From Fidelibacterota bacterium (GTDB taxonomy: Bacteria; Fidelibacterota; UBA2242; B5-G15), in the NCBI GenBank assembly GCA_003645825.1, contig QNCQ01000143.1:1-5472 (forward strand): a stretch of DNA of 5,472 nucleotides, given 5' to 3'. Both the position numbers and the translations under genes were made by a program. This document shows, piece by piece, positions 1 to 5,472 of this stretch. Numbering within the stretch: position 1 is the first letter of the stretch; each line of letters begins with the position of its first letter. A model generated the notes under the pieces. That model searched no databases, was not told the DNA's origin, and saw only the letters and a list, made by a program, of their open reading frames with translations.

Positions 1-980
1 GCACTGACGACCACAATACCGCGGGAAAATGCTTTGTTCACAGCAATACTTAATGGAGCAGTCTTTCCATCAAGTACGCTAAAGGAATATGTTGTATCCT
101 CAAAGTCCCTATATGCAAGTGAAGAGGTTATTATATCTGCCCCAAGTGAATCCGCCCATTCTATCGCAAAGATATAGTTATCCTCCTCTACCCGGGTCTC
201 AGATGCTACATACTCCGTCTTAGCAAGTAAAAACTCGGCATCGTAGGCTGCTCCAACCAGCACTCCAGGGATATACCCTCCTATCAAACTCAGAACAGCA
301 GTTCCATGATTCTCCTGCCCCTGGTCTTCTCCGGGTTCATCCTGTACATTGCCATCCCCATACACGAAGTCTCTTTCCGCAATCAGACGTTCTTCCTTGA
401 TAAACCGGGAAAACGCTATATGACTTTTCCTGAATCCCGTGTCAAAAACTGCTATCCTTATCCCTCTGCCTGTGTATCCTCTCCGGTGGAGAGACGGTAT
501 CTTCAACATCTCCAGCTGCGTCCAAGATTCTCCGTAGAATGTATCCCCTTCCCCCTTCTCAAGTTTCCTTACTACAGAGACTTTCCTCAAATCTTCTCTT
601 TCAGGGGAAACCCAGCTTCTTACTCTATCAACCTTTTCAACGAAAGGCAGTCTCTCAATAACCCCTATCTCTCCAGGATCAACATAGCAACTAAAAGCAC
701 CCAGATACCTTGAATAACCTCTTATAGCATGAACATATCCCTCAAGCTTCTTTTTGAGAACAGATTCCGGCAAAAAATCCTCTTTCTGTAGAAAGGCATG
801 TCTTACCTTTTGCAATCGGAGTCGGCCCCTATCATCATATAACACAGGCACCTTAAGATATTTCCAGAGACTGTCCTCTTTGATGTAAACCCACACCTTT
901 ATACCTTCCAAAAGTCTGGCGTGTCCCCAAAGCAAAGCCACCGAACACACCAGCGCTAGAGGAAGACGCAAACTACGCAT
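1..980 (-). CDS. Secreted subtilisin-like (S8) serine protease, 3' end cut by window edge
   Basis: The frame is open for 326 codons from the ATG at 980 to the window edge. The N-terminus MRSLRLPLALVCSVALLWGHA has a basic start, hydrophobic core and probable cleavage near residue 20, so the protein is likely exported. Residues about 26-124 resemble an I9-like inhibitory prodomain, ending with VIERLPFVEKVDRV (108-121). The catalytic domain begins near 165 (RRGYTGRGIRIAVFDTGF), with the catalytic Asp at 180 and the catalytic His at 225 in ENHGTAVLSLIGG. EWADSLGADIITSSLAY (274-290) is the usual substrate-cleft strand. The visible part stops in GIVVVSA, just where the oxyanion-hole AAGN motif would begin, so the Asn, the catalytic Ser and any C-terminal anchoring or sorting domain lie outside the window. 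The ATG lies within the end of the preceding gene (ATGCGTAG, 8-nt overlap) and has only a weak purine-rich site upstream. Targets are unknown. Confidence 0.88.
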   Translation of the reverse strand, partial: MRSLRLPLALVCSVALLWGHARLLEGIKVWVYIKEDSLWKYLKVPVLYDDRGRLRLQKVRHAFLQKEDFLPESVLKKKLEGYVHAIRGYSRYLGAFSCYVDPGEIGVIERLPFVEKVDRVRSWVSPEREDLRKVSVVRKLEKGEGDTFYGESWTQLEMLKIPSLHRRGYTGRGIRIAVFDTGFRKSHIAFSRFIKEERLIAERDFVYGDGNVQDEPGEDQGQENHGTAVLSLIGGYIPGVLVGAAYDAEFLLAKTEYVASETRVEEDNYIFAIEWADSLGADIITSSLAYRDFEDTTYSFSVLDGKTAPLSIAVNKAFSRGIVVVS

Positions 981-1635
981 AGCTTTCAAAAATTTTCAGA
1001 ATCCCCAGCAGGCAAACTGGCTTAACCACCATCCCCGCGATAAGCGAAGCCTTCGCATGCCTCGCAGCTAAAGCATAAGCAAAAATATCTTTGCTCAACA
1101 CAACCTTCTCAAAAAATTTAATAGCCTTTTTTTCAACATCTGTCAACACATCTAACTTCCTGGGCACCAGAAGAATTCCCCTGTCTACTTTCATCCCCCT
1201 TTTCGAAAGGAAATTCCCAAAACAGGTGTTAAAATCTCTGTCATACAAGTCCGACATATCAGGGAACCTTTCCTCTGTGTCGCTGAGCCGAATTCCTATC
1301 AAGGGGTTCTGCCCCGAGAGATTTACCTGATCATCTATGAAAAACACATCATTGTCCCCCTCATCTGACCCAGGACTCCCTCCACCGATGAGAAAGAACT
1401 TTTCACATCCAATCTTTCTCACAGCCTTCACAAGGGCAGCCTGTTCGTAAACGTCAGCAAGACGTGTTTCCAGAAAAATAACTTTTTCGCCTAAAAATCC
1501 AGCTTTAACTCCATCACTTATACTTCTACCTCCCCTAAAATCTACCTCCAGAGAAGATATTACACAGGATTCAATCTTCCTTGCCTTAAAGCTTTCAGGA
1601 AATTTCTCCACAAAAAATTCACACCCCCGATTCAT
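973..1635 (-). CDS. Divergent PNP-fold protein, probable pseudoenzyme
   Basis: This 220-residue protein belongs to the trimeric purine nucleoside phosphorylase/MTAP (PNP/UDP phosphorylase) fold family. The central segment FIDDQVNLSGQNPLIG (99-114) followed by RFPDMSDLYDRDF (123-135) closely matches the family's DHINLTGQNPL and RFPxMSDxYD motifs. VVLSKDIFAYALAARHAK (178-195) matches the VGMSTVPEVIVARH stretch. By eye, the active site is largely gone. The GSGLG phosphate loop near the N-terminus is deleted. RFHxYE has become RLADVYE (58-64), losing the His. The TNAAGG loop reads LIGGGS (82-87). The purine-contacting Glu aligns with Asp162, Met219 with Leu180, and the key Asn243 with Pro206. The C-terminus stops soon afterwards, making it about 50-70 residues shorter than ordinary PNPs. 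The frame is intact with no stops, so it is probably expressed. I chose the ATG at 1635 over an upstream TTG at 1677 because it has a GAGAGGA site at good spacing. True PNP activity is unlikely; its role is unknown. Confidence 0.8.
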   Translation of the reverse strand: MNRGCEFFVEKFPESFKARKIESCVISSLEVDFRGGRSISDGVKAGFLGEKVIFLETRLADVYEQAALVKAVRKIGCEKFFLIGGGSPGSDEGDNDVFFIDDQVNLSGQNPLIGIRLSDTEERFPDMSDLYDRDFNTCFGNFLSKRGMKVDRGILLVPRKLDVLTDVEKKAIKFFEKVVLSKDIFAYALAARHAKASLIAGMVVKPVCLLGILKIFESYA

Positions 1636-2032
1636 CACTTCTTTCCTCTCGAAAGTCCGGGATCCCAGCCTCAACAAAATTCCTTAGTTTATATACAAGC
1701 TCTTCAACCTGCTTTATAATCTCAAGTCTTTTTACCTTAAGTTTTTCTATCTCCCTTTCTACCATATCTCTTTGCCTTTCAGCAGCTCTAATCATCTCCG
1801 CTGCTTTCTGTCTCGCTTCTTCTACAATTTCATCCGCCTTCCTTCTTGCCTGTTCCACAATTTCCCCTGGGCTCTTCCCCTCAAAACCTGGAACTTCGTA
1901 CTCACCAAGCTTCTTTTGCAAACTCTCCAGCTCATCAGCCAGCATCTCGAGAAAATACCTTACCTCTACAGTATCATATCCACGAAGAACCTTATTAAAC
2001 TCCCTTCTTCTTATCTCCTCTGGCTCAATCAC
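1619..2032 (-). CDS. divIVA: DivIVA-domain coiled-coil protein
   Basis: This is a DivIVA/GpsB-type protein, a family that binds negatively curved membrane and acts as a scaffold for division, polar growth or wall synthesis proteins. From the chosen start it has 137 residues. The N-terminal DivIVA lipid-binding motif is clear: PxxIxxxxF with Phe12, then LRGYDTVEVRYFLEML (16-31). Leu16-Arg17 align with the membrane-inserting Phe17-Arg18 of B. subtilis DivIVA. After a linker (about 43-56) comes a long Glu/Lys/Arg/Ala-rich coiled coil (about 57-118) and a short tail. It is shorter than many full DivIVA proteins, so it may be a minimal or specialised version. The start is ambiguous between GTG 2032 and GTG 2038. 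I prefer 2032, which gives the usual 4-nt GTGA overlap with yggT and an 8-nt spacing from the AGGGGAG site; 2038 would leave only 2 nt. The next gene starts inside its last codons. Confidence 0.9.
   Translation of the reverse strand: MIEPEEIRRREFNKVLRGYDTVEVRYFLEMLADELESLQKKLGEYEVPGFEGKSPGEIVEQARRKADEIVEEARQKAAEMIRAAERQRDMVEREIEKLKVKRLEIIKQVEELVYKLRNFVEAGIPDFREERSDESGV
1644..1650 (-). promoter_or_regulatory. Ribosome binding site for the PNP-like gene
   Basis: On the minus strand this reads GAGAGGA, followed by AAGAAGTG and then the ATG at 1635, which leaves 8 nt between the site and the start. It lies within the last codons of divIVA. It is the main reason for preferring the ATG at 1635 over the TTG at 1677, whose nearest purine run (AAGGA) sits only about 3 nt away. 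Confidence 0.65.
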
Positions 2033-2322
2033 AGGCACAGCTCCCCTAATCTCATCAACACCCTCACAAGAAACTCATTTAAAAAGTACAGCAAAACAAT
2101 CGCCACAAAGGGAGCAATGTCTATGTGTCTTATGTGAAATATTTTCCTCACCCGCATCAAAAGGGGCTCAACAAGGAAAGCGAGAAGATGTCTTAAGGGG
2201 TTATTATGAAGCGAAGGAAACCACGTTAAAATGGCATCCAGAATAATAAGTAAAACGTAAATGTTTATCAAAAGGGAAATTATCTTCGCAACAGCAATTA
2301 AAAAGTAGCCTATAATAAACAT
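2029..2322 (-). CDS. yggT: YggT/YlmG family integral membrane protein
   Basis: This is a 97-residue membrane protein of the YGGT family (YlmG in Gram-positive bacteria, CCB3/YLMG in chloroplasts). Family members have been linked to membrane or nucleoid organisation and osmotic tolerance, but the molecular role is not settled. It has two hydrophobic segments, about residues 5-33 and 68-90, joined by a short basic loop (RVRKIFHIRHID). The family's hallmark of a proline-containing amphipathic stretch followed by an IDxxPxVA entry to the second helix appears as EPLLMRVRK (52-60) and HIDIAPFVAI (66-75). I chose the ATG at 2322 rather than an upstream in-frame start at 2358, because it falls just after the yggS stop, has GAGGG 7 nt upstream and puts the first membrane helix at the N-terminus. 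The upstream start would add 12 hydrophilic residues within yggS. Its TGA overlaps the divIVA GTG in a GTGA junction. Confidence 0.92.
   Translation of the reverse strand: MFIIGYFLIAVAKIISLLINIYVLLIILDAILTWFPSLHNNPLRHLLAFLVEPLLMRVRKIFHIRHIDIAPFVAIVLLYFLNEFLVRVLMRLGELCL
2041..2047 (-). promoter_or_regulatory. Ribosome binding site for divIVA
   Basis: On the minus strand this reads AGGGGAG, inside the end of yggT. It is 8 nt from the GTG at 2032 and only 2 nt from the GTG at 2038, so it favours the 2032 start and the GTGA coupling with yggT. Confidence 0.6.
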
Positions 2323-2326
2323 GCCT

Positions 2327-3043
2327 CTACCCTCTCTCTCCGAAAATTGCACGCCCAATCCTTACCATGGTCGTTCCTTCCTCCACTGCTACCTCAAAAT
2401 CATCGGTCATTCCCATCGAAAGAATCTCCATCTCCACACCTTCTATCCTATCCCTCCGCAAGTCATCAAAGATGCCAAACATTTTCCGAAAGGCTCTCCT
2501 AACTGCTCCCTTATCATACGTTAGGGGTCCTATTGTCATCAATCCCTTCACCTTTATTCCCCTCAGACAAGAAATTTCACCCACAAAGTCCTTTACCTTT
2601 TCAGGGGCAATTCCAAACTTCGTCGATTCCCCGGAAATGTTTACCTCCACCAAAACAGGAATCTGCTTTCCTTCCTCCTCCGAATAGGACGAAATTTTTC
2701 TTGCTATTTTAACAGAGTCTACAGATTGAATCATATCAAAGTAGCATACGGCCTTTTTTGCTTTGTTCGTCTGCAGATGACCTACAAGATGCCAGACTAC
2801 TTTATCTTTCCCAACTGCTTCTATCTTGGGTATCGCCTCCTGGACCCTGTTCTCACCGATATCCTTTATACCGGATTCTATAGCGTATCTAATTAACTCT
2901 GGCGGTTTTGTCTTCGATACAGCTACGATTTTTACTTCCTCATTCTCTCGACCGGCTCTTACAAGAGCTTTTTGTATCCGCTCTTTTACCCGTGCGAGGT
3001 TTTCCCGAATCTGTGCAGAGACAAAAATTTCTCCTCCGGCCAT
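2327..3043 (-). CDS. yggS: YggS/PROSC family PLP-binding homeostasis protein
   Basis: This is a cytoplasmic pyridoxal-5'-phosphate carrier of the YggS/YlmE/PLPBP family. The family has a single TIM-barrel domain resembling the N-terminal domain of alanine racemase, has no known catalytic activity, and is thought to buffer PLP and affect amino- and keto-acid balance. The 238 residues match the family's usual length. The PLP-lysine motif VAVSKTKP places the Schiff-base Lys at 44. Further family motifs are GENRVQEA (63-70), WHLVGHLQTNK (84-94), IQSVDS (105-110), KGLMTIGP (166-173), the phosphate-binding LSMGMTDDF (208-216) and VRIGRAIFG (227-235). All expected binding segments are present, so it should be functional. 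The ATG at 3043 follows the gyrA stop by 7 nt, with a weak AGG Shine-Dalgarno core overlapping that stop. A stronger GGAGGAG lies just inside the gene but has no suitable in-frame start after it. yggT starts 4 nt after its TAG. Confidence 0.95.
   Translation of the reverse strand: MAGGEIFVSAQIRENLARVKERIQKALVRAGRENEEVKIVAVSKTKPPELIRYAIESGIKDIGENRVQEAIPKIEAVGKDKVVWHLVGHLQTNKAKKAVCYFDMIQSVDSVKIARKISSYSEEEGKQIPVLVEVNISGESTKFGIAPEKVKDFVGEISCLRGIKVKGLMTIGPLTYDKGAVRRAFRKMFGIFDDLRRDRIEGVEMEILSMGMTDDFEVAVEEGTTMVRIGRAIFGERG
2330..2334 (-). promoter_or_regulatory. Ribosome binding site for yggT
   Basis: On the minus strand this reads GAGGG, immediately before the yggS stop codon and 7 nt from the ATG at 2322. 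It sits in a GA-rich run and supports the short form of YggT over the upstream start at 2358. Confidence 0.6.
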
Positions 3044-3050
3044 TTTCTAC

Positions 3051-5472
3051 CTACGTTTTTGCTACTTCCTCTTCCTCGGATTCCATAACACGGGTAACAG
3101 CGGAAATGCTATCTTCCTCATCGAGCTTAATAAGCCTAACCCCCTGAGTATTCCGCCCTATTATCCTGATATCGGACACAGGCAATCTTATCAACACCCC
3201 TTTCTCCGTGATAATCATCAAATCATCACTATCCAGAACTTCAATAAGAGCAACCATTTTCCCATTTCGAACCGTTGTTTTCATCGTAATAACCCCCAAG
3301 CCGCCTCTGTGGGTAACCGGGTAATCGCTTATACTCGTACGTTTACCGTAGCCATTTTCTGTAACAACAAGCAAAGAGCCCTCTCTTTTAACGACCACCA
3401 TCCCAACAACATGATTGTCACTGCCCGGAAGTCTAATTCCTATTACACCTGAGGCAGTCCTCCCCATCGGACGAATATCCTTTTCGTTGAACCTAATAGC
3501 TTTTCCGTAAGCTGTTCCGAGAATAATATCCTGTCTGCCATTGGTTATCTGAACATCTATCAAATCATCGTCTTCCTGCAAGGTAATAGCCTTGATACCT
3601 GTTCTCCTAGGCCTGCTAAAATCCTCAAGAGGCGTCTTTTTAACAAGGCCTTTCTTCGTCGCCATCAGGACATATCTTTCTCCCTCAAAGTTCTTCACAT
3701 TTATGACGGCCCTTACCTTTTCCTCAGGCTCTGTGTTTATAAGATTTACTATGGCTGTCCCCCGAGAAGCCCGCCCTGCCTGCGGAATTTCATGAACTTT
3801 CAGCCAGTAGCACTTCCCCTTATCCGTAAAAATCAAAAGATAATCATGTGTGGAAGCTATGAAGAGATTAGTGACAAAATCATCTCCTTTAGCCTTTGCA
3901 CCTCTGCTACCTTTCCCCCCCCGGTTCTGCCTTCTATAGGCCGTTACAGGAAACCTCTTAATGAAACCGTTGTGCGTGATGGTAATAACCATATCCTCTT
4001 CTGCTATCATATCTTCTATTTTGAAGTCTTCCACATCATCAATAATTTCTGTTCTCCGACCATCCCCATATGTATCCTTTATTTCCTGAAGCTCTTTTTT
4101 CAAAATCTCCATTCTGAGAGACCTATTTGCCAGTATTTCCTTAAGCCTGGATATAAGCTTGAGAGTTTCTTTGTATTCCTGAACTATCTTGTTTGTCTCA
4201 AGACTTGTCAGCTTCTGAAGCCTCATGTCAAGAATTGCCTGAGCTTGCTTCTCAGAAAGCCCAAATCTACTCATAAGGTTTGACCTTGCTTCCTCAACAG
4301 TCTTTGATTGCTTTATAATAGAAATGACCTCATCTATATTATCAAGGGCTATTTTCAAGCCTTCCAGGATGTGTGCCCTGTCCTCAGCAACTTTAAGATC
4401 AAACTGAGTCCGCCTGACTATTATCTCGTGTCTGAAATCCACAAAGTGCTGAAGAATCTCTTTTAAATTCAAAAGTTTTGGAACTCCATCCACCAGGGCC
4501 AGCATATTTATTCCAAAACTATCCTGTAGCTGAGTATGAGAATAAAGCTGGTTCAAAATTACCTCTGCAACACCCTCTCTCTTGAGCTCTATCACCACTC
4601 TTATTCCATCTCGATCCGATTCATCCCGTATATCAGAAATCCCCTCTATAATTTTATTCTGCACCAACTTGGCTATCTTCTCAATCAGCGAAGCTTTGTT
4701 AACCTGAAAAGGCAACTCTGTTATGACAATGTTATCTTTCCCTCCCTTCGTCTTCTCAATACTCGCTCTTGCCCTTATCTTAATAACCCCTTTCCCCGTT
4801 CTGTAAGCATCCATAATCCCTTTCCTGCCCAGAATGATAGCTCCCGTGGGAAAATCAGGTCCCTGAATAAAAGTCATCAGATCATCAACACTACACTCGG
4901 GATTATCAACCAGATAAACAACAGCATCTATTAGCTCATCAAGCGAGTGAGGAGGGATATTTGTCATCATGCCTACAGCAATACCACTACAACCATTCAT
5001 CAGAAGGTTTGGTATAGCAGCAGGTAAAACCGACGGCTCTTTTAGAGATTCATCAAAATTAGGAATAAAATCAACCGTATTTTTATCTATATCGCGGAGC
5101 AGTTCACCAGCTATTCTGCTCATCCTGGCTTCGGTATACCTCATTGCAGCAGGGCTGTCACCATCAACAGAACCGAAATTACCTTGCCCATCGATTAAAG
5201 GATACCTCATTGTGAAATCTTGAGCCATTCTCACAAGAGCATCATAAACTGCGGAATCCCCATGGGGATGATACTTACCAAGGACTTCTCCAACTATCCT
5301 TGCACATTTTCTCGTAGCTCTATTATAGGTAAGTCCAAGCTCCGACATACCATAGAGAATTCTTCGCTGTACAGGCTTCAGACCATCTCGAACATCCGGC
5401 AGGGCTCTTGCCACTATCACGGACATTGAATAATCCAGATAAGAGCCCTTCATTTCATCTTCAATACTGACC
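3051..5472 (-). CDS. gyrA: DNA gyrase subunit A (5' end cut by window edge)
   Basis: GyrA is the DNA cleavage and rejoining subunit of the A2B2 gyrase, which introduces negative supercoils using ATP hydrolysed by GyrB. The frame stays open upstream of the ATG at 5453 and reads VSIEDEMKGSYLDYSM, typical of GyrA a few residues after its start, so roughly 8-15 residues are missing. Counting from the Met at 5453, the winged-helix core carries the catalytic Tyr at 106 in AAMRYTEARM, just after the quinolone pocket YHPHGDSAVYD (61-71), whose Ser67 and Asp71 match E. coli Ser83 and Asp87. The tower and coiled coil span about 250-465. The C-terminal pinwheel (about 485-785) shows six repeated blade motifs near 496, 545, 601, 650, 700 and 751, and a GyrA box QNRGGKG at 509-515, which favours GyrA over ParC. 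The protein ends in a short acidic tail, ESEEEEVAKT. It is the first gene of the visible operon; yggS begins 7 nt after its TAG. Confidence 0.97.
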   Translation of the reverse strand, partial: VSIEDEMKGSYLDYSMSVIVARALPDVRDGLKPVQRRILYGMSELGLTYNRATRKCARIVGEVLGKYHPHGDSAVYDALVRMAQDFTMRYPLIDGQGNFGSVDGDSPAAMRYTEARMSRIAGELLRDIDKNTVDFIPNFDESLKEPSVLPAAIPNLLMNGCSGIAVGMMTNIPPHSLDELIDAVVYLVDNPECSVDDLMTFIQGPDFPTGAIILGRKGIMDAYRTGKGVIKIRARASIEKTKGGKDNIVITELPFQVNKASLIEKIAKLVQNKIIEGISDIRDESDRDGIRVVIELKREGVAEVILNQLYSHTQLQDSFGINMLALVDGVPKLLNLKEILQHFVDFRHEIIVRRTQFDLKVAEDRAHILEGLKIALDNIDEVISIIKQSKTVEEARSNLMSRFGLSEKQAQAILDMRLQKLTSLETNKIVQEYKETLKLISRLKEILANRSLRMEILKKELQEIKDTYGDGRRTEIIDDVEDFKIEDMIAEEDMVITITHNGFIKRFPVTAYRRQNRGGKGSRGAKAKGDDFVTNLFIASTHDYLLIFTDKGKCYWLKVHEIPQAGRASRGTAIVNLINTEPEEKVRAVINVKNFEGERYVLMATKKGLVKKTPLEDFSRPRRTGIKAITLQEDDDLIDVQITNGRQDIILGTAYGKAIRFNEKDIRPMGRTASGVIGIRLPGSDNHVVGMVVVKREGSLLVVTENGYGKRTSISDYPVTHRGGLGVITMKTTVRNGKMVALIEVLDSDDLMIITEKGVLIRLPVSDIRIIGRNTQGVRLIKLDEEDSISAVTRVMESEEEEVAKT

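Noticed and set aside
306..713. Plus-strand open frame of 135 codons with a hydrophobic N-terminus
   Set aside because: It is antisense to the S8 protease, whose catalytic Asp and His motifs lie in the minus-strand frame over the same bases. The apparent signal-like start is coincidental.
1441..1620. Possible frameshift explaining the missing PNP phosphate loop
   Set aside because: I read the other two minus-strand frames across part of this stretch (about 1501-1560). They hit stops quickly and contain no GSGLG-like motif, so the loss looks real rather than a sequencing error.
973..1677. Longer version of the PNP-like protein beginning at a TTG at 1677
   Set aside because: It would overlap divIVA by 59 nt and use a TTG with a poorly spaced purine run, while the ATG at 1635 has a good GAGAGGA site.
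2323..2358. N-terminal extension of YggT starting at 2358
   Set aside because: It would add 12 hydrophilic residues overlapping yggS by 32 nt. The ATG at 2322 has a well-spaced GAGGG and gives the normal family N-terminus.
3028..3038. Strong GGAGGAG Shine-Dalgarno-like run inside the first codons of yggS
   Set aside because: No in-frame ATG, GTG or TTG follows at a workable distance. The run encodes the Gly-Gly-Glu of the N-terminus and is probably coincidental.
2826..3452. Plus-strand open frame of 208 codons across the yggS-gyrA junction
   Set aside because: It is antisense to two well-supported genes, resembles no family I recognise, has a low-complexity shadow-like composition and crosses a real gene boundary.
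3792..4283. Plus-strand open frame of 163 codons inside gyrA
   Set aside because: It is entirely antisense to the conserved gyrA coiled-coil and pinwheel region, where the minus-strand protein is unmistakable. It is a shadow frame.

Overview
This window looks like one continuous bacterial operon read entirely from the minus strand, so transcription runs from high to low coordinates: gyrA (its first codons lie beyond base 5472), a YggS-type PLP-binding protein, a YggT-type membrane protein, a DivIVA-type coiled-coil protein, a divergent member of the purine nucleoside phosphorylase (PNP) fold family, and the first two-thirds or so of a secreted subtilisin-like (S8) protease that runs off the window at base 1. 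There is essentially no non-coding DNA. The five junctions are a 7-nt gap, a 4-nt gap, a 4-nt overlap, a 17-nt overlap and an 8-nt overlap, which suggests one polycistronic message with translational coupling. I see no tRNA, rRNA, CRISPR, insertion sequence, terminator or convincing promoter. Open frames on the plus strand are antisense shadows of these genes.

The organism is a bacterium of moderate base composition. Arg codons are largely AGA/AGG, Ile often uses ATA, and the proteins are rich in Lys and Glu, a style common in thermophiles. The protease prodomain, with a late LPFVEKV motif, and its EWADSLGAD segment resemble secreted S8 proteases I associate with FCB-group and WOR-3/Hydrothermae-like bacteria. 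An uncultured thermophilic lineage of that kind is my best guess, but it is a weak inference.

Functionally the cluster joins DNA topology (GyrA), PLP homeostasis (YggS) and envelope or division organisation (YggT, DivIVA). The yggS-yggT-divIVA order recalls the ylmE-ylmG-divIVA cluster of Gram-positive bacteria. The most interesting gene is the PNP-like one at 973-1635. It keeps the family's structural signature (SGQNPL followed by RFPDMSDLYDR) but has lost the phosphate loop, the His of the RFH motif, the NAAGG loop and the purine-binding Asn, so it is probably not an ordinary PNP. I did not find a clearly new multi-gene system; apart from this gene and the protease at the operon's end, the region looks like a conserved housekeeping neighbourhood.
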